From Neospora caninum Liverpool (lineage: Eukaryota; Apicomplexa; Conoidasida; Eucoccidiorida; Sarcocystidae): a DNA stretch of 64,000 bases. Both the position numbers and the translations under genes were made by a program. Under the pieces are notes generated by a model that saw only the letters and a list, made by a program, of their open reading frames with translations, did no database searches and was not told the DNA's origin. Positions 11,942 to 23,971 of this stretch are shown piece by piece; position 1 is the stretch's first letter, and the number at the start of each line of letters is the position of its first letter. The stretch covers positions 2,201,920 to 2,265,919 of the forward strand of contig NC_018395.1 of assembly GCF_000208865.1 (NCBI RefSeq), read 5' to 3'.

Positions 11942-14900
11942 GTGTAGTTATGAAGTTATAGGCGGCGGATCTCCATCTTAGCGTTGCCACACAGCGGCTA
12001 AACTTGTGCCATGGATCCAACCCGAGTGCCTCCTGCCTGGGCCGTATCGAACTTACGCATTGGCTTTCATCACCGCAACTCGCATGTCGAGGTCGCCCGG
12101 GAAATACCAAGCGAGGGTGCTAAAGAATGGCAGGTAGTGTGTGTCTGCGCGGCGTCACAAAAAGAGCCGAGTCAGCAGTGGAACGATGGCACTTCATCCC
12201 CCGGTAGAAACGCGAGATTCAGCACACTGGCTATCTGCACTGGCAGAGCGGCTAGCGCTGCCGACTTCGCAGCGAGCGTCATAGGAAAAAACAAACGCGT
12301 AACCCGCGGACTTTTGACGGGAAGGAGACGGTACGCAGCGGCACCTATCGAGCGTGATGGCGGCAGCGCGAGTCGCTCTCACCTATCATCGTCACTTGCG
12401 ATCCAGCGAGGGTTGCTTCTGACAATCTCTGCAGTCATGCGCGACCAAATACGAAAGACCGTGTTTTCAGACGGAGGAAAGACGAGTAATGGAAAAACCT
12501 GCAAAAACGCTGAGACGCGACTGGACGTTACGTGTGCAGCTTACAAAAACATGCACTTCAGTTCACAGGCAAACGATGCCCCAGCAGCACCGTCACGTGA
12601 GCACATGGGTGCTGACCAACTGCTGCATTCGCAGGCTTCAAGATGGGTTTTGTGCTCAGCCCAGAGACTGTGGCGGTAAGATTTACTTTCAAAGCGGATA
12701 CAGCTTCAAGAGCTCTGCTGTCCCCGAAGACGGTTTTGTTTGCAGAACACTTACACTGAGGCTGCAATAGCTCTTGGGCAGTTTCAAGGCTTCGTCCATA
12801 GTATTCTGCGAAACAAACGAACCGGAGACTGCTCTCACGGAAACGCGTGTGTGCACCGAAGATAAACCCTCCAGGCCCCCTTCCGTAACCAAAACAAAGG
12901 GAGATCCTGTTGTAGGTGTTTGCGTGTTCCCCGTGACTGGAGGCGTGACCGTGCCTGTGGAAACGTAGGTTTTGATCTAAGCCGTTTCCACACAGGAAGA
13001 AAATACCCGACCGCCGACACTTCCGGAGACCGAGCTTGGAGGCGATCGGCTGTATCGTCTCCGTTTTGTCTCGTTTCGGTGCATACCTGGAAGTGCATCT
13101 CAATCACCATTTTCTCAGCCCACTTCCGATGAAGTGGAAAGTTGAGGAGAGACAGCGCATGATCAGCTAGAGGCGGAAGGGGAAGAAGCAAACACGCAAA
13201 GGAGAACGCCACAGAGGCGGGAGAACTGTAGCATCCCTTGAGTGCACATGCAACGTTTAGGTGTATTAAACCTGAAATCCTAGCTACGAAAGTGCTGAAG
13301 AACTTCACAGGTTTCGAATCCCCACTTTAGACTCAGGGTACCATAGCATCTTTCGTCGGACCACCAGACTGATTCAGCACAAAGCAGATGTCAACAGACT
13401 CAAAAATCTTGGGGGAGAAAACTGTGGAGCAACGAAGAAGAGAGATTCAGGTTTTGCTGCCTGGCACGTCCCAGAACGAACAGACAGAAACTGTGAAAGC
13501 CGATGTGAATTTTTATTGAAAGGCTGAAAGCAGTTCATGAGCGCGTTTTCCACGAGTGAATCGCCTCACGCAGCGTCCAGCTGAGCTGCCATGTGCCGCA
13601 CAATGTCGAAAGACGAGATTGTAAGGCACGGATAGGAAATGTGACATCCTACTCTAGAGAGGATCGTGGAGTGTCTCTCCGAGGCACGACCAGTAAGCTA
13701 CTGGCTCGAACAGAACACGACATTCCTTCCTCTTCTCCATCCGGCAACTCTTTGCTGCTGAAGGGTTGCAACCGAGCCGCCCGGAGACCCCTACACGTAT
13801 CAACAGCCGCTGCCCCGACTCGGATTGCCTGTCCGTTGTGGAGCTTATTTCAATCCCTTTCTGGCCTTTCTGTACAGATATCCCCGCGTCGCCGCGTCTT
13901 CCGCTTAAAGACGTAACGCCCTTCAACAAGAACTGCCGTCAGTTTTGAGTTTCGGGCTTCCGCTTTGTACGTTTGAGCGCGCCCGAGGGCCGGCTGTCCC
14001 GTAATGCTCTCTCGCTTACCCGCGTGAAGGAGGCAGGCATCGCGGATGTTCGGATCGAGGAGGGCTGCAGGGACAGGCACTTTCTCGTTTCTGCTTTTTA
14101 CGTCGTTCAGAAGGTCGATGAGCTTCATGTCTAACGCGCGATCAGTGGCCAAGATGGCGGCGATGATTCTCTGCCGTGCGCGCTGGACGCTCTCGGGAGG
14201 CAGCATCTTCAAAATGTCGAGGTCGGGATTTTTCAAAAGATCCATGTACAGCAGAGTGTGGTAATTCTCCAAGACAGCCGTCTCGTTGAACAAAATACTC
14301 GTGAACGACCGCATGCTAATCAGAAACTCATTCGTTACACCGGGGTGACCGATGTCATGACCCAGCGCTGAGTTGAACAAGAGACCGCACACGAACAAAC
14401 ACATCCAGTTCACGAACCACACGTCTGGACGCGCTCACACAGCAACAACGGCGGGCGAACTGATCGAGAAACTGTATTAACGTATGCCCCCATAGTTATT
14501 CCTGCATGCACTAATAGAGCCGAAGGGTAAAACTTATGCAGAGATATATATCTACCTCTCCGTGGAGATGCTTGTATCGATAGCGAGTCCGGCTGTACTC
14601 TGCATGCGTAATATGGAGAGACTTGCGTAAATGCTTATGCACATCTGTATGCAAAAATATAACTATGTATATCTGCACATATATATACAAGTATGCGGAT
14701 ATGGGAATAAATGTGTATGTGTGTAACTATATATGCATGTACACGTATATGCAAATGTATATATATGTATATATGTATATGTGCGTATACAGCTCTCTGC
14801 GTCTTCGGTGTGTGCAGCAGACAACAGACACGCGTGATATTTTAGAATCAAGACCTAGTTAGCTCAGCTGTTCGACGAATTTTCTCAGACTTCCTTCTTC

Positions 14901-17462
14901 CGGTAATCTGACCTACGGCTCTCACCCGCTAGCATAATTATAAACTTGTCTTCGTAAGAGAACCACTGCTGAAAAGACAGATCCTTTGCAATTAAAATCA
15001 CTGCCTGAAAAGAGAGGCCAGTCTCACACAGATTCGTTTATGTGCTCGTCGGCATCTGGCGACTCTGCATGCATAGATTTGCTTGCAAGAGGTACTTGCT
15101 CGTGCTTGGCTGCAGTTTCCCTCTATTTGTCGATCGCTTCTCAGGTTTTTGCACTCGATTTCTCAGCGCGATTCTGCCTTGCGCGGCGCACTGGGCCCTC
15201 AGGCAGCTGAAATGGGCCCCTGGACAGACGCCTTTCCTCCATCTTGTACAGCACATGTGTACAGCACATGCGTGCGCTCTGTAGGGCAAGGCGGGGAGAG
15301 TGTTCGAGTTCCTTTATCACCGACACGTCGGGGACAAGTGAGAGACACAAAGGGTGCGAACTTCTCTCTTTTTGCGATCGCTTGCTCATGCCACGCGTCG
15401 AAGCCTTGTTTCAGTTTGCTCGACGAGCTTAACGTCAGCTGCAGATGACGAAACAACTGGGCTGCCTGAGCCTCTGCACACCGACGCCTCCGAACACACG
15501 AGATGTCCTGGCAAACGACGGTGCGAGAGATCCGGCGCGAGACGCGCAACTAACGCCGGGTGGTTTTTTCTTCCGCCTGGCTCGGGGACCGCCCGGGGCG
15601 CCCGGCGTGCCGGTTCCTTCTTTTACCTGGGCTGCATGCAGCGCGTGATTGAAGTTGTGGAAAGGCATGGCAAAATAGTTCTGCTGCACAGAAAGGACGA
15701 ACTTCTCGCATGTCTCCCGGGGAACACTGATCTGCGCTTTATCTGCACACCAAATCAGCAACTCGTAAGCCTGCAAACAACGAAGCAAAAAGGCAACGCT
15801 GAAACCGGTGCATGCGTCGAGATGCAGGCCCTTGCAAGCTCTGGCATTTACAGACATACCCACGGAGTTTCTGCAGGCAATGCTCCAGAGAAATCATACA
15901 GTTCTCTCCTATATATATACATGTGTATATATGTGTCTGTATATGTGTATATGTATATATGTATATGCATAGATGTATATATAAAGTGTGTGCTGGCATG
16001 CTAGTGCCAATGTATGCATTGCCTTATCAAGTATTTCCAGATACGTCTCGCCCACGAACTTTTCTGCTGGCTGTGGCAGCGAACTGAACGGCAACTAATA
16101 TATACATATATCTAATTATAAAGAGCGAAAGCGAGGGAAATAGTTGCATAAACATTGTCCTTTTGGAAGTAGAACTCCTCGAGGGCTGCTTTTTCTCACC
16201 AGTTTCGCAGCGGTCTCCTGCTGGAGGCTAGAGATGTCGAAGTCCCAGCTGAAGATGAACTCGACAGCGATCGTTGGAGCATTTTCTCTGTACTGGTTCA
16301 GCCTTGCCTCAGAGGCGACGGTTGGCGCCAGGCACAAGACTGCGTCCATCCTGCGGATGCGAAAGACAGGTGAGAAACAGCAGCCGTCCACAGACGCGAA
16401 GAGAACACGAAACGACGACGAGTACGCGGCTATAAAGACGAAGAGTGAGAAAACGGCGGAGCAGGAATGACTTGTGGCAGAACCGAGAGAACGAGGGACA
16501 AGGAAGGAAGGCTAGGGCAGCAGGACTAAGAGCTTCCAGCAGGCAGGGTACCAGAAACGCGGGGGGGGATATCTGCGCTGGCATGCGTGGAAAACGGGAC
16601 GGGAGGTTAGCGTCAGTCGTGTAGCCGGTCGGAGGTGTTTGTTCGGTCTTAATCCACATTCGTTGGAGAAAGACGAGTCTTTTCAGAGGAGAAAAAGGCA
16701 CTTCCTTCGGGCTGAAGCGTCTTTCCCGGCTCTCGGTTCCAGCTCACCTTGCAACACTCGTCGTGATACAGTTCGGCACTGTGTATTCAGGGATGTTGCC
16801 CCATTTGTACTCCTCCATTGTCTGACGCGTAAAAGAAGAAGGCAGAAAGCGCCGCCGCAATCTTTGGGGTTCCCAGTTTGCTTCACAGCAGACAGAACCG
16901 AGGTGACGTAAGTGACACAGCTTTCGGTCTCCACAGACGAACCAGTTCTTTGGATTTCCATTCCACCCCCCTGAAAATCCAGCTGTACGCCTTCGCATCT
17001 CTCTAGGTAACTCTGTCTCTCCGGTTGTGAATCCGTTCCACTGCCTCTCTCCTTCAATGTTTCGTTCTCTTTCTACAGCTCGAAATGCGCCCGTGTCAGC
17101 ATCCCTCACTTCCGTATGCACAACTCCGCATTTGCATACATACCAGCACGCAATCACGCTTACAGTTCATCCTTGCGGGAACCTTTCTGCACTGGGATTT
17201 GTCAGGTTACCTTCTTGGTAATGTGCATCGGAGACATTTCCAGTTTTTCGCGGAACCAAAAAGCCTCGTAACCCTCTAGGTCTTCCCCTTGCCACAGCAT
17301 ACCGTCCAAGGACCGCCTTCGGCCAGCTAACATCTGTCGCTCCGACTGTCACTAGAGGAACATTTCGAAATGTAGAGGTAATAGGAGAGATCGTAACCAA
17401 GCATATGCACACATAAGCAAATACAATATATATATATATATATATATATATTAGATGTCTGA

Positions 17463-17493
<31 letters not shown>

Positions 17494-20400
17494 CGTAAAG
17501 ATATATACAGGCACAGAGATTTTCTGCCTCACCCGTTCCACGGTTGGCAGTTCGTCGTCGTTTCCACTTGTCTCTTCTTCTTCTGGGACCTTGATTTCGG
17601 GTTTCACCTCGAAATCCTCGTAGACTTTTTTGACCAAGGCGGTAGTATCCATCGGATCAATCTGTGCTCCGAGAAGCTTGCCTATAGCGCACGTCCCGGT
17701 GTGCGACACACATCCGATGCGTGGCCGATGACATGCATTCGTCGACGGCTACAAGAGGGATCAACCTCAGGGAGACTCGCAATTGTACATCTCCTTGCTG
17801 ATCTATTAAAACTGTATCTTTTTATGCATAGCCATCTTCCTCCGTGTTATCCTTTATCACGAGACTTCCTATATATCTATATGCACGCATAGGTGCGTAT
17901 GGGGGCGTCGTCAAATGTGCAGCTTGAGTTGTATCCTTTTCTCAGACAGCCCATATATCTTCCGGCGTTTGTGAATCTGTCTTCTCGAATTTTTTATGGA
18001 CCGAGAACGTAAGATGGATCAGACGCACCCAAGTAGTCCTCGTGGTAATCTGCCCCTAGGCATTCATTTGCTTGTCCACTTTCGAAAAGATAGGCGCGGG
18101 TCTGGGCTAACTCGTAGAAACTCATGTTCTTTTCCTCAGGTAACTTGTACACACGCTGGTCCAGCACCATATTCTTGTAGAGATCGATGACTGCAGACAG
18201 CAAGAAAAGCAGGGGGTCCGTCGCGAGGCCGGTTCGGTGGGCCCCAGAGCGTTGCGTTCATTGTTTCTGTCTTGTGTACGATTGCGCGTGCTGCTCCTAC
18301 AAGTAGTGTAGTCATAGTCTGTAATTGGCTAGGTTCCTACATGGCTAGCCATATAAACACACATGACCAGGAGATCTACGAGCTGCGCTTGGCTGTGTCC
18401 TTCTCTTTACTGGAGGAGGTACACCAGGAGGTCTTGTGTGTGCCGGCGCGCATAACCCGCACAAAAACCGGATGCCTGGGACCGCTACGTTCACACGCCT
18501 GGCACCGCCAAGAGAGTTCGTGGCCAAGACGAGACGGCAGGGGACGACGGCGCGCGCAGATTCCTGTGGCGATGCGTACGGGTCTTTTGAAAGCTTAGCG
18601 GACGAGAACGACGCACATCTACGGCCAGGAAACGCTTCAAGGGAAAACCGAACCTATCCGAACACCAACACCCGTGCACAACGCCCGATAGCCCGACACA
18701 CCATGTTGGCTTTCGCGCCACTCTCTATCTGCAGCTTGGAAACCGCACGGGAAAGGACCGTCTTTTGAAGCCCACAAGCGCAGCGGAACGGACAGAAGGA
18801 AAGGATGCGTGTTGTCGGCAGCGATTCCACGCACTTGTTCGCCAGCTCTGGCGGCGAGCTGTGACCGTACACTTACCGTTTGTGGCGAAACCAACCTCGT
18901 TGATTCTGCCGGCGACAAAGTAGGCGTAATATTTGTTTTGTATGGGCACATTCGAGACTCGGCGAAACAGCCTGTCGGCGACTGGGTCATGGAACCGCAC
19001 CACGGGCGGCTCAGAGATCCTCTCCAAATCGTGACTAGCCAACGAGCTCATGCTGTTTGAATGATTTGACATCTTGACAAAGAGGCACGCAGCAGAAAAA
19101 GGGGAGTCCCGAAAGTCCTCGATGAGAAAGGCAGAACTAGAGCAGACGCGTGCGGGTGGCTACGCACCTCACTGCTGATCCGGGTGTACGCATACACACG
19201 CTTCAAAGCGGCGCTACGAGAGGCGACGCCGAGCCGCGTAACAGTGGTACGGCTACCAAAGGCGCGTTGCCCAGAGACACCCCTTCCTTCTCAAATGCAT
19301 GCACAAGTGTGCTGGTCTCTCCTGCGTCGTCTACGCCTATTCAGGACAACCCAGGACGTGAGTGGGAACGGTACCACGTGGAGACCGCGCAAATACGTAT
19401 GATATGCAAGCGCCTCTTGTCTGTACGGACCCTACTTGCGCTACCGTACGAGGTGATGAGGAAGTGAATTTACATCTCCAAAAATAAGGGGGAGCTTGTG
19501 GCTTTCGCTCCATTCGCGTATGCGCAGAGCACACGTGACAAAAAACCTTTACCTGTGTAGACGTTCCCGTGAAAGTGTTGTACATGCTTCCACGCATGGA
19601 GCTCGACCTCCTGCCAAACCGTGTGGACCCACTTTCGCCTTCTCTGTTGTGGAAGACAAGCAAAGACGGAGGGAAAAAACGCCTGGAAACGCGAGCGATC
19701 ACTTCCCCGAAGAGATCTGCACAGTTCTCGTCCCCCGGCGGGGGTGACTCTCCAGTTTAATCAGCTGTGCAGATCGACAGGAAAGGGATCAAAAGCACAA
19801 ATTGGAAAGGAAAATGGATGTTGTGCGTGTACAGCATGTCGCCGACATTTTTCTCTATCGCAGGTTCAGTCCAGTGTCCTGTTCTACTCTATATATCACA
19901 TGGCTTCAGGACCCCGCCTTCTTCGGTACCTGGAGGCCTTCAAGCTGTCGGCGGAGTCGCCCGTCTACGGGAATTTGGAGCACGCAAAAAGTGAAGCAGA
20001 ACCTCGAAAGTTGGTGAGGAAGGCGCGACTACCCAGCGATCCCGCTCTACCGTATGCCTCTCTTAAACGAGGCAATGAAGTCTGAACGGCGATCTTAGGA
20101 CGATCGGGGGTTGTCGAACGGAAACTCCGGAACTCGGATCTGCCACGCCATTATGCGCCCCCAGTCCGTGTGCCCTAGTCGTTTATTTCAGTCCTCCACA
20201 GTGCCTGTCACGTTCCTTGTTTGGAGAAAGAACTCAAAGGACTTTTCACTGCGTGTGTTTGTGAAACGTGGTTCGTAAGACTAGCGATATCGAGGTGGAT
20301 GCATCAAAGTCGTGATCCACATATTGGACGCTGAAACCGGGACTTCTGTCCTGATGAAAACGACACAACTCCGAAAGATTGCGCGAGGCCGATGTCGACA

Positions 20401-23400
20401 AGGACGACGAAGCAGGTACGTTCGTGGTCGAGGATCGGGGAAGAGTGGAGAATCGCGGGCTCGAAAGGAACTGAACACAGCGCGGGAGCAGCGATGCACA
20501 CATCGCCCCGTCCGCGTCCGGGTCCATCGCGCGCACAAAAAGTCTGAGGAAGTCGCGGCGTTCCGGGGTGTCTCGAGCAACATCGACAGCGCACAGGAGT
20601 CGTGTGTGCGCCTCTGTTCGCAAAGGCTGAGGGGCCGTGTTAACTCACTCCGAGCCGCGTCATATTGGTAGAAAAAGCTGTCACGAGCGTATCCCAGAAC
20701 GAGCGCCGTCCGTAAGAAAGGTTGCGGAGAAGCTCTTTCGAGCCTTGACGATTCGCGATGAAGGACGCGGCGCCAATGGCCATGGCAGTGACGCAATCCG
20801 ACGCGGTCAGTGGCTCCTCGATCGGGACGATCTTCGACTGCCGGAAGGCGTGGCTGTCTGCAGGAATCAGGCGGGACGAGCGTAGGTGTGGAGAAAAAGC
20901 GTCACGCGCAAGCAATCAGGCGTTGTACATACGTATAAATATATATATATATATATATGCATATAGCTGTGAGCATAGGTTCATAAACGTTGATTTCCCC
21001 GTACGTTTTCATACAAAAACATGCATATATATGCGGATGCGTGTGAGTTGGTGCGCTGATATACACTTCTCGACGCGGGGATGTACTGGCAGGTACACCA
21101 CAAGCACAAGAACCGAACCACTAGAAAGAGGAGGAAGAGAGTCTGACCCCTGAGAAGTGAGCGGCCTTGAGTGGTGGATCCTCGTCTTCCTCGGTCTGAA
21201 ATCTCGATGGCAACCTCCCTTGGTGTGTCGCCGGGAGTCGGCAGACGAAACGATTCCTCCAGTTGTTCTCGGGTCAAGAGATCTCCTTCGGCCACAACTT
21301 CCACGAGGGGGATGTGGCGAGAGCCGCCCTGGGGCAGCGCCGAGCTCAGTTGCGTGCGGAACAGACCTCCGGGATCCCGGAAGAAGACGGCGACGATGCG
21401 GTGGCCTCGATTCGAGAGCATTTGCTCGGCTGCTTCGGCGACGGAGTTCACGTGAATCACCTTCACGCCGACCAAGTCCGCAACAGCCGTCAACTGTGAG
21501 TATCCCTTCGCTTGCTGGACATTCATGGTCAGCGCCACCGCGTTCTTCACAGTGCCAAACGCGACATGGAAGTCCTTCACCTGCGGAACCGCGAGACGGG
21601 AAAACGGGAAGAAAACAAAACGAAAAACAGGGAAATGCATTCTGCCACAGACTCTCGGGGTTGCGTTGGATTCTTTCGCTTGCCACCGAGCGGGAGGCAG
21701 CTGAGACCTCCATATGCCGACGAGGAGGCGAGGGCGAAAGAGAAGAGCTTGTCTTTCCAGCGCAGAGAACTGACACTCAAAACGCGTTCTTCGCCGTCTG
21801 TCGACCTCATCTCCGCTGTGGGCTCCGCTTGTGTTGCGCATAGCGATTTTAAAGAGCCCCTTATTTTCGCCCACACAGCCAGGAGGTGCGTGCGAACGGC
21901 TTACGTGGAACCGACCCATGGCTTGGAAGTAGAGGTCGTAGATCACTTCGTTGTTGTCGGTTGTCGTGATGGTGATGTCACCATTCAGTTCCCGAAGCAC
22001 CTTTCGCGCGTAGATGAAGGCAATGCCCCTTCCTCGCCTCACGCGGAGGTAAGCCGAATCGAGGAGTTCGGACGCCGTGAAGGTTATAGCGCCTTCCATT
22101 TTGCATTTGATGCTGATCTAAGAAGCGAGAAACGACAGCACAGCAGTGAGGAGGCACATCGGCTTGTTTTTCCTTCTCATCCGGCTTCACCTTTGCGCTG
22201 TCGCCTCCTGGTCCCTAGGCACGCCAGGGCAAATCTCCTTATAATGCGATAGAAGGCATTCTATCATCCAAGGTTTTTGTTGATTCACTGGCGCGCCTCG
22301 AGGATGCCTGCACGCCACAGATGGTTCACGCTCCAGACCACGCTGCCGACTCCTCGGGAGTCCGGTTTACCTGAGTGTCGAAGTTTTTCAGGTCGTTTCG
22401 CTTCTCTGTCTCGATAGGGGGCGGGGTTTTTCCGAGGAACACTTTCTTCGCCGTAAGCTTCACTTCCGCATGCAAGACTTTTCCTTCCAGGAGCGCGAAA
22501 CGCAGAACCTGCAGCAACACCGTCCTCAGCCTCAGCTTGTCCATCGCGAGGGCGGTGGGCACCGTGGGGGCGTAGCAGCAAGTGATCGAGGTGCCTGTGG
22601 CGGGAAAGGGAGGAAACCGAGACGAGCAAAAGCGCGAGCGAACACAAAGGTGGGACTCTCGGCCAGATTCAAACATGCAGACCGAGGCATACCCCAGCTT
22701 AGACACGTATGGGGGCCGTGCGGAGAACAGAAGCGCGTGCGCAGACGGACGCGTTTCTGTGGAGGAGATATTCCTCTCGGCACGCAAGTCGACGAACGGG
22801 TCTCCGGGCGGGCCAGGCCTCTCACCATTTGCTCGCGTCTCGTTCTTGTACACTTGGATACAGCCGTCCAGCATGAGGCGAATGTTGACCATTTCTCGGC
22901 TTTCGGTGGAGGATTGCATCTCCAGTTTAACGTACTGGGAGGCCAGGCTCAGACCTTCGATTAGGTCAAAAGTGCAGTGCTCCATGACCCGGTAAAACTG
23001 ACGCATCACAGCCTACGGAGCGCGTCGACACGCAGGACCACCGAGGACGAGGGTGCGAACCACAGAGACAAAGACGAGGGCGAAAGCGGAAGAGAGGAGA
23101 ACGAGAGACTGGAACAGACAAGAGGAAATCCATCAGAGAACACAAAGGAGCTGTCGCGCAGAGCGATTTGAACTCTGTGGCGTCGAGCACCAGGGAGAGT
23201 TTGTCTTCTCCGCGTGCCGCCTTCTTCCCTCTTGAAGACCCCACGCTAGGAACGACTTCACTTCTCTTCTCCGTTTTGCCACACAACAGCAGTCTCGGTG
23301 TCAGTTCCAGGTCAGATCGGAGCGGAGACGCGGCAGCAGACGCAAGGGAGAGGGTTCCTTTGCATCATTTCCAGTTTGGCTGTTTCGGCGCCTTCTTTTT

Positions 23401-23935
23401 GAAGTCGGGACGAGAGCCTGCTGAGGCCTCGCCGACCCCGGCCGGCCCTCAGGGCCCGGAGCAAGCGGGGGTTGCACAGCGAGGCGTCTCAGCCTTATCC
23501 GAGAAGGACTTCCTTTTCGCTTCTCTATCTCGTTGGAGATCGACGACTCTTTTCTTTCCCTCTTTGGTCCTTAAGTCTCGGTAAAAAGAAAAAAATCGTG
23601 CGTTTGTTCGTTGGCGAGGAGAGGGTCTAGCTGCTCACAGACTCACCGGAGACTCTGAGGACAGAAGCAAACTCTGAATGCCGGAGACGACTTTCAGCCT
23701 CCCAATCATGCGGTCGTCAATGACCGACTGCATAATCACCACCATGTTCTCGAGTCTTCGCTGGAGAACCTGCAAACCCAGTCCTCTCTCGGAGCAGAAA
23801 GCTTCTACTTAAAGAGCAGACGGAACAAAGTCTGTCGCAGATATAAACACTGCGGCGCCACCGCTGTCAAGCGCGTCAACAACCTCCGCACACCCAGCAT
23901 TTCACTATCTCGCTTTATTTGCCAACATGTCCACC

Positions 23936-23971
<36 letters not shown>

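Noticed and set aside
14600..14870. Tyr/Ile/Cys-rich frames around AT-rich sequence resembling membrane peptides
   Set aside because: They are translations of TATA/ATAC microsatellite sequence in an intron of gene A; the same pattern appears at every TA tract.
22326..23009. Idea that exons around 20.6-26.2 kb belong to a functional histidine kinase
   Set aside because: The H-box His and N-box Asn are absent in both paralogues, so a catalytically active kinase is not supported; only the architecture is retained.
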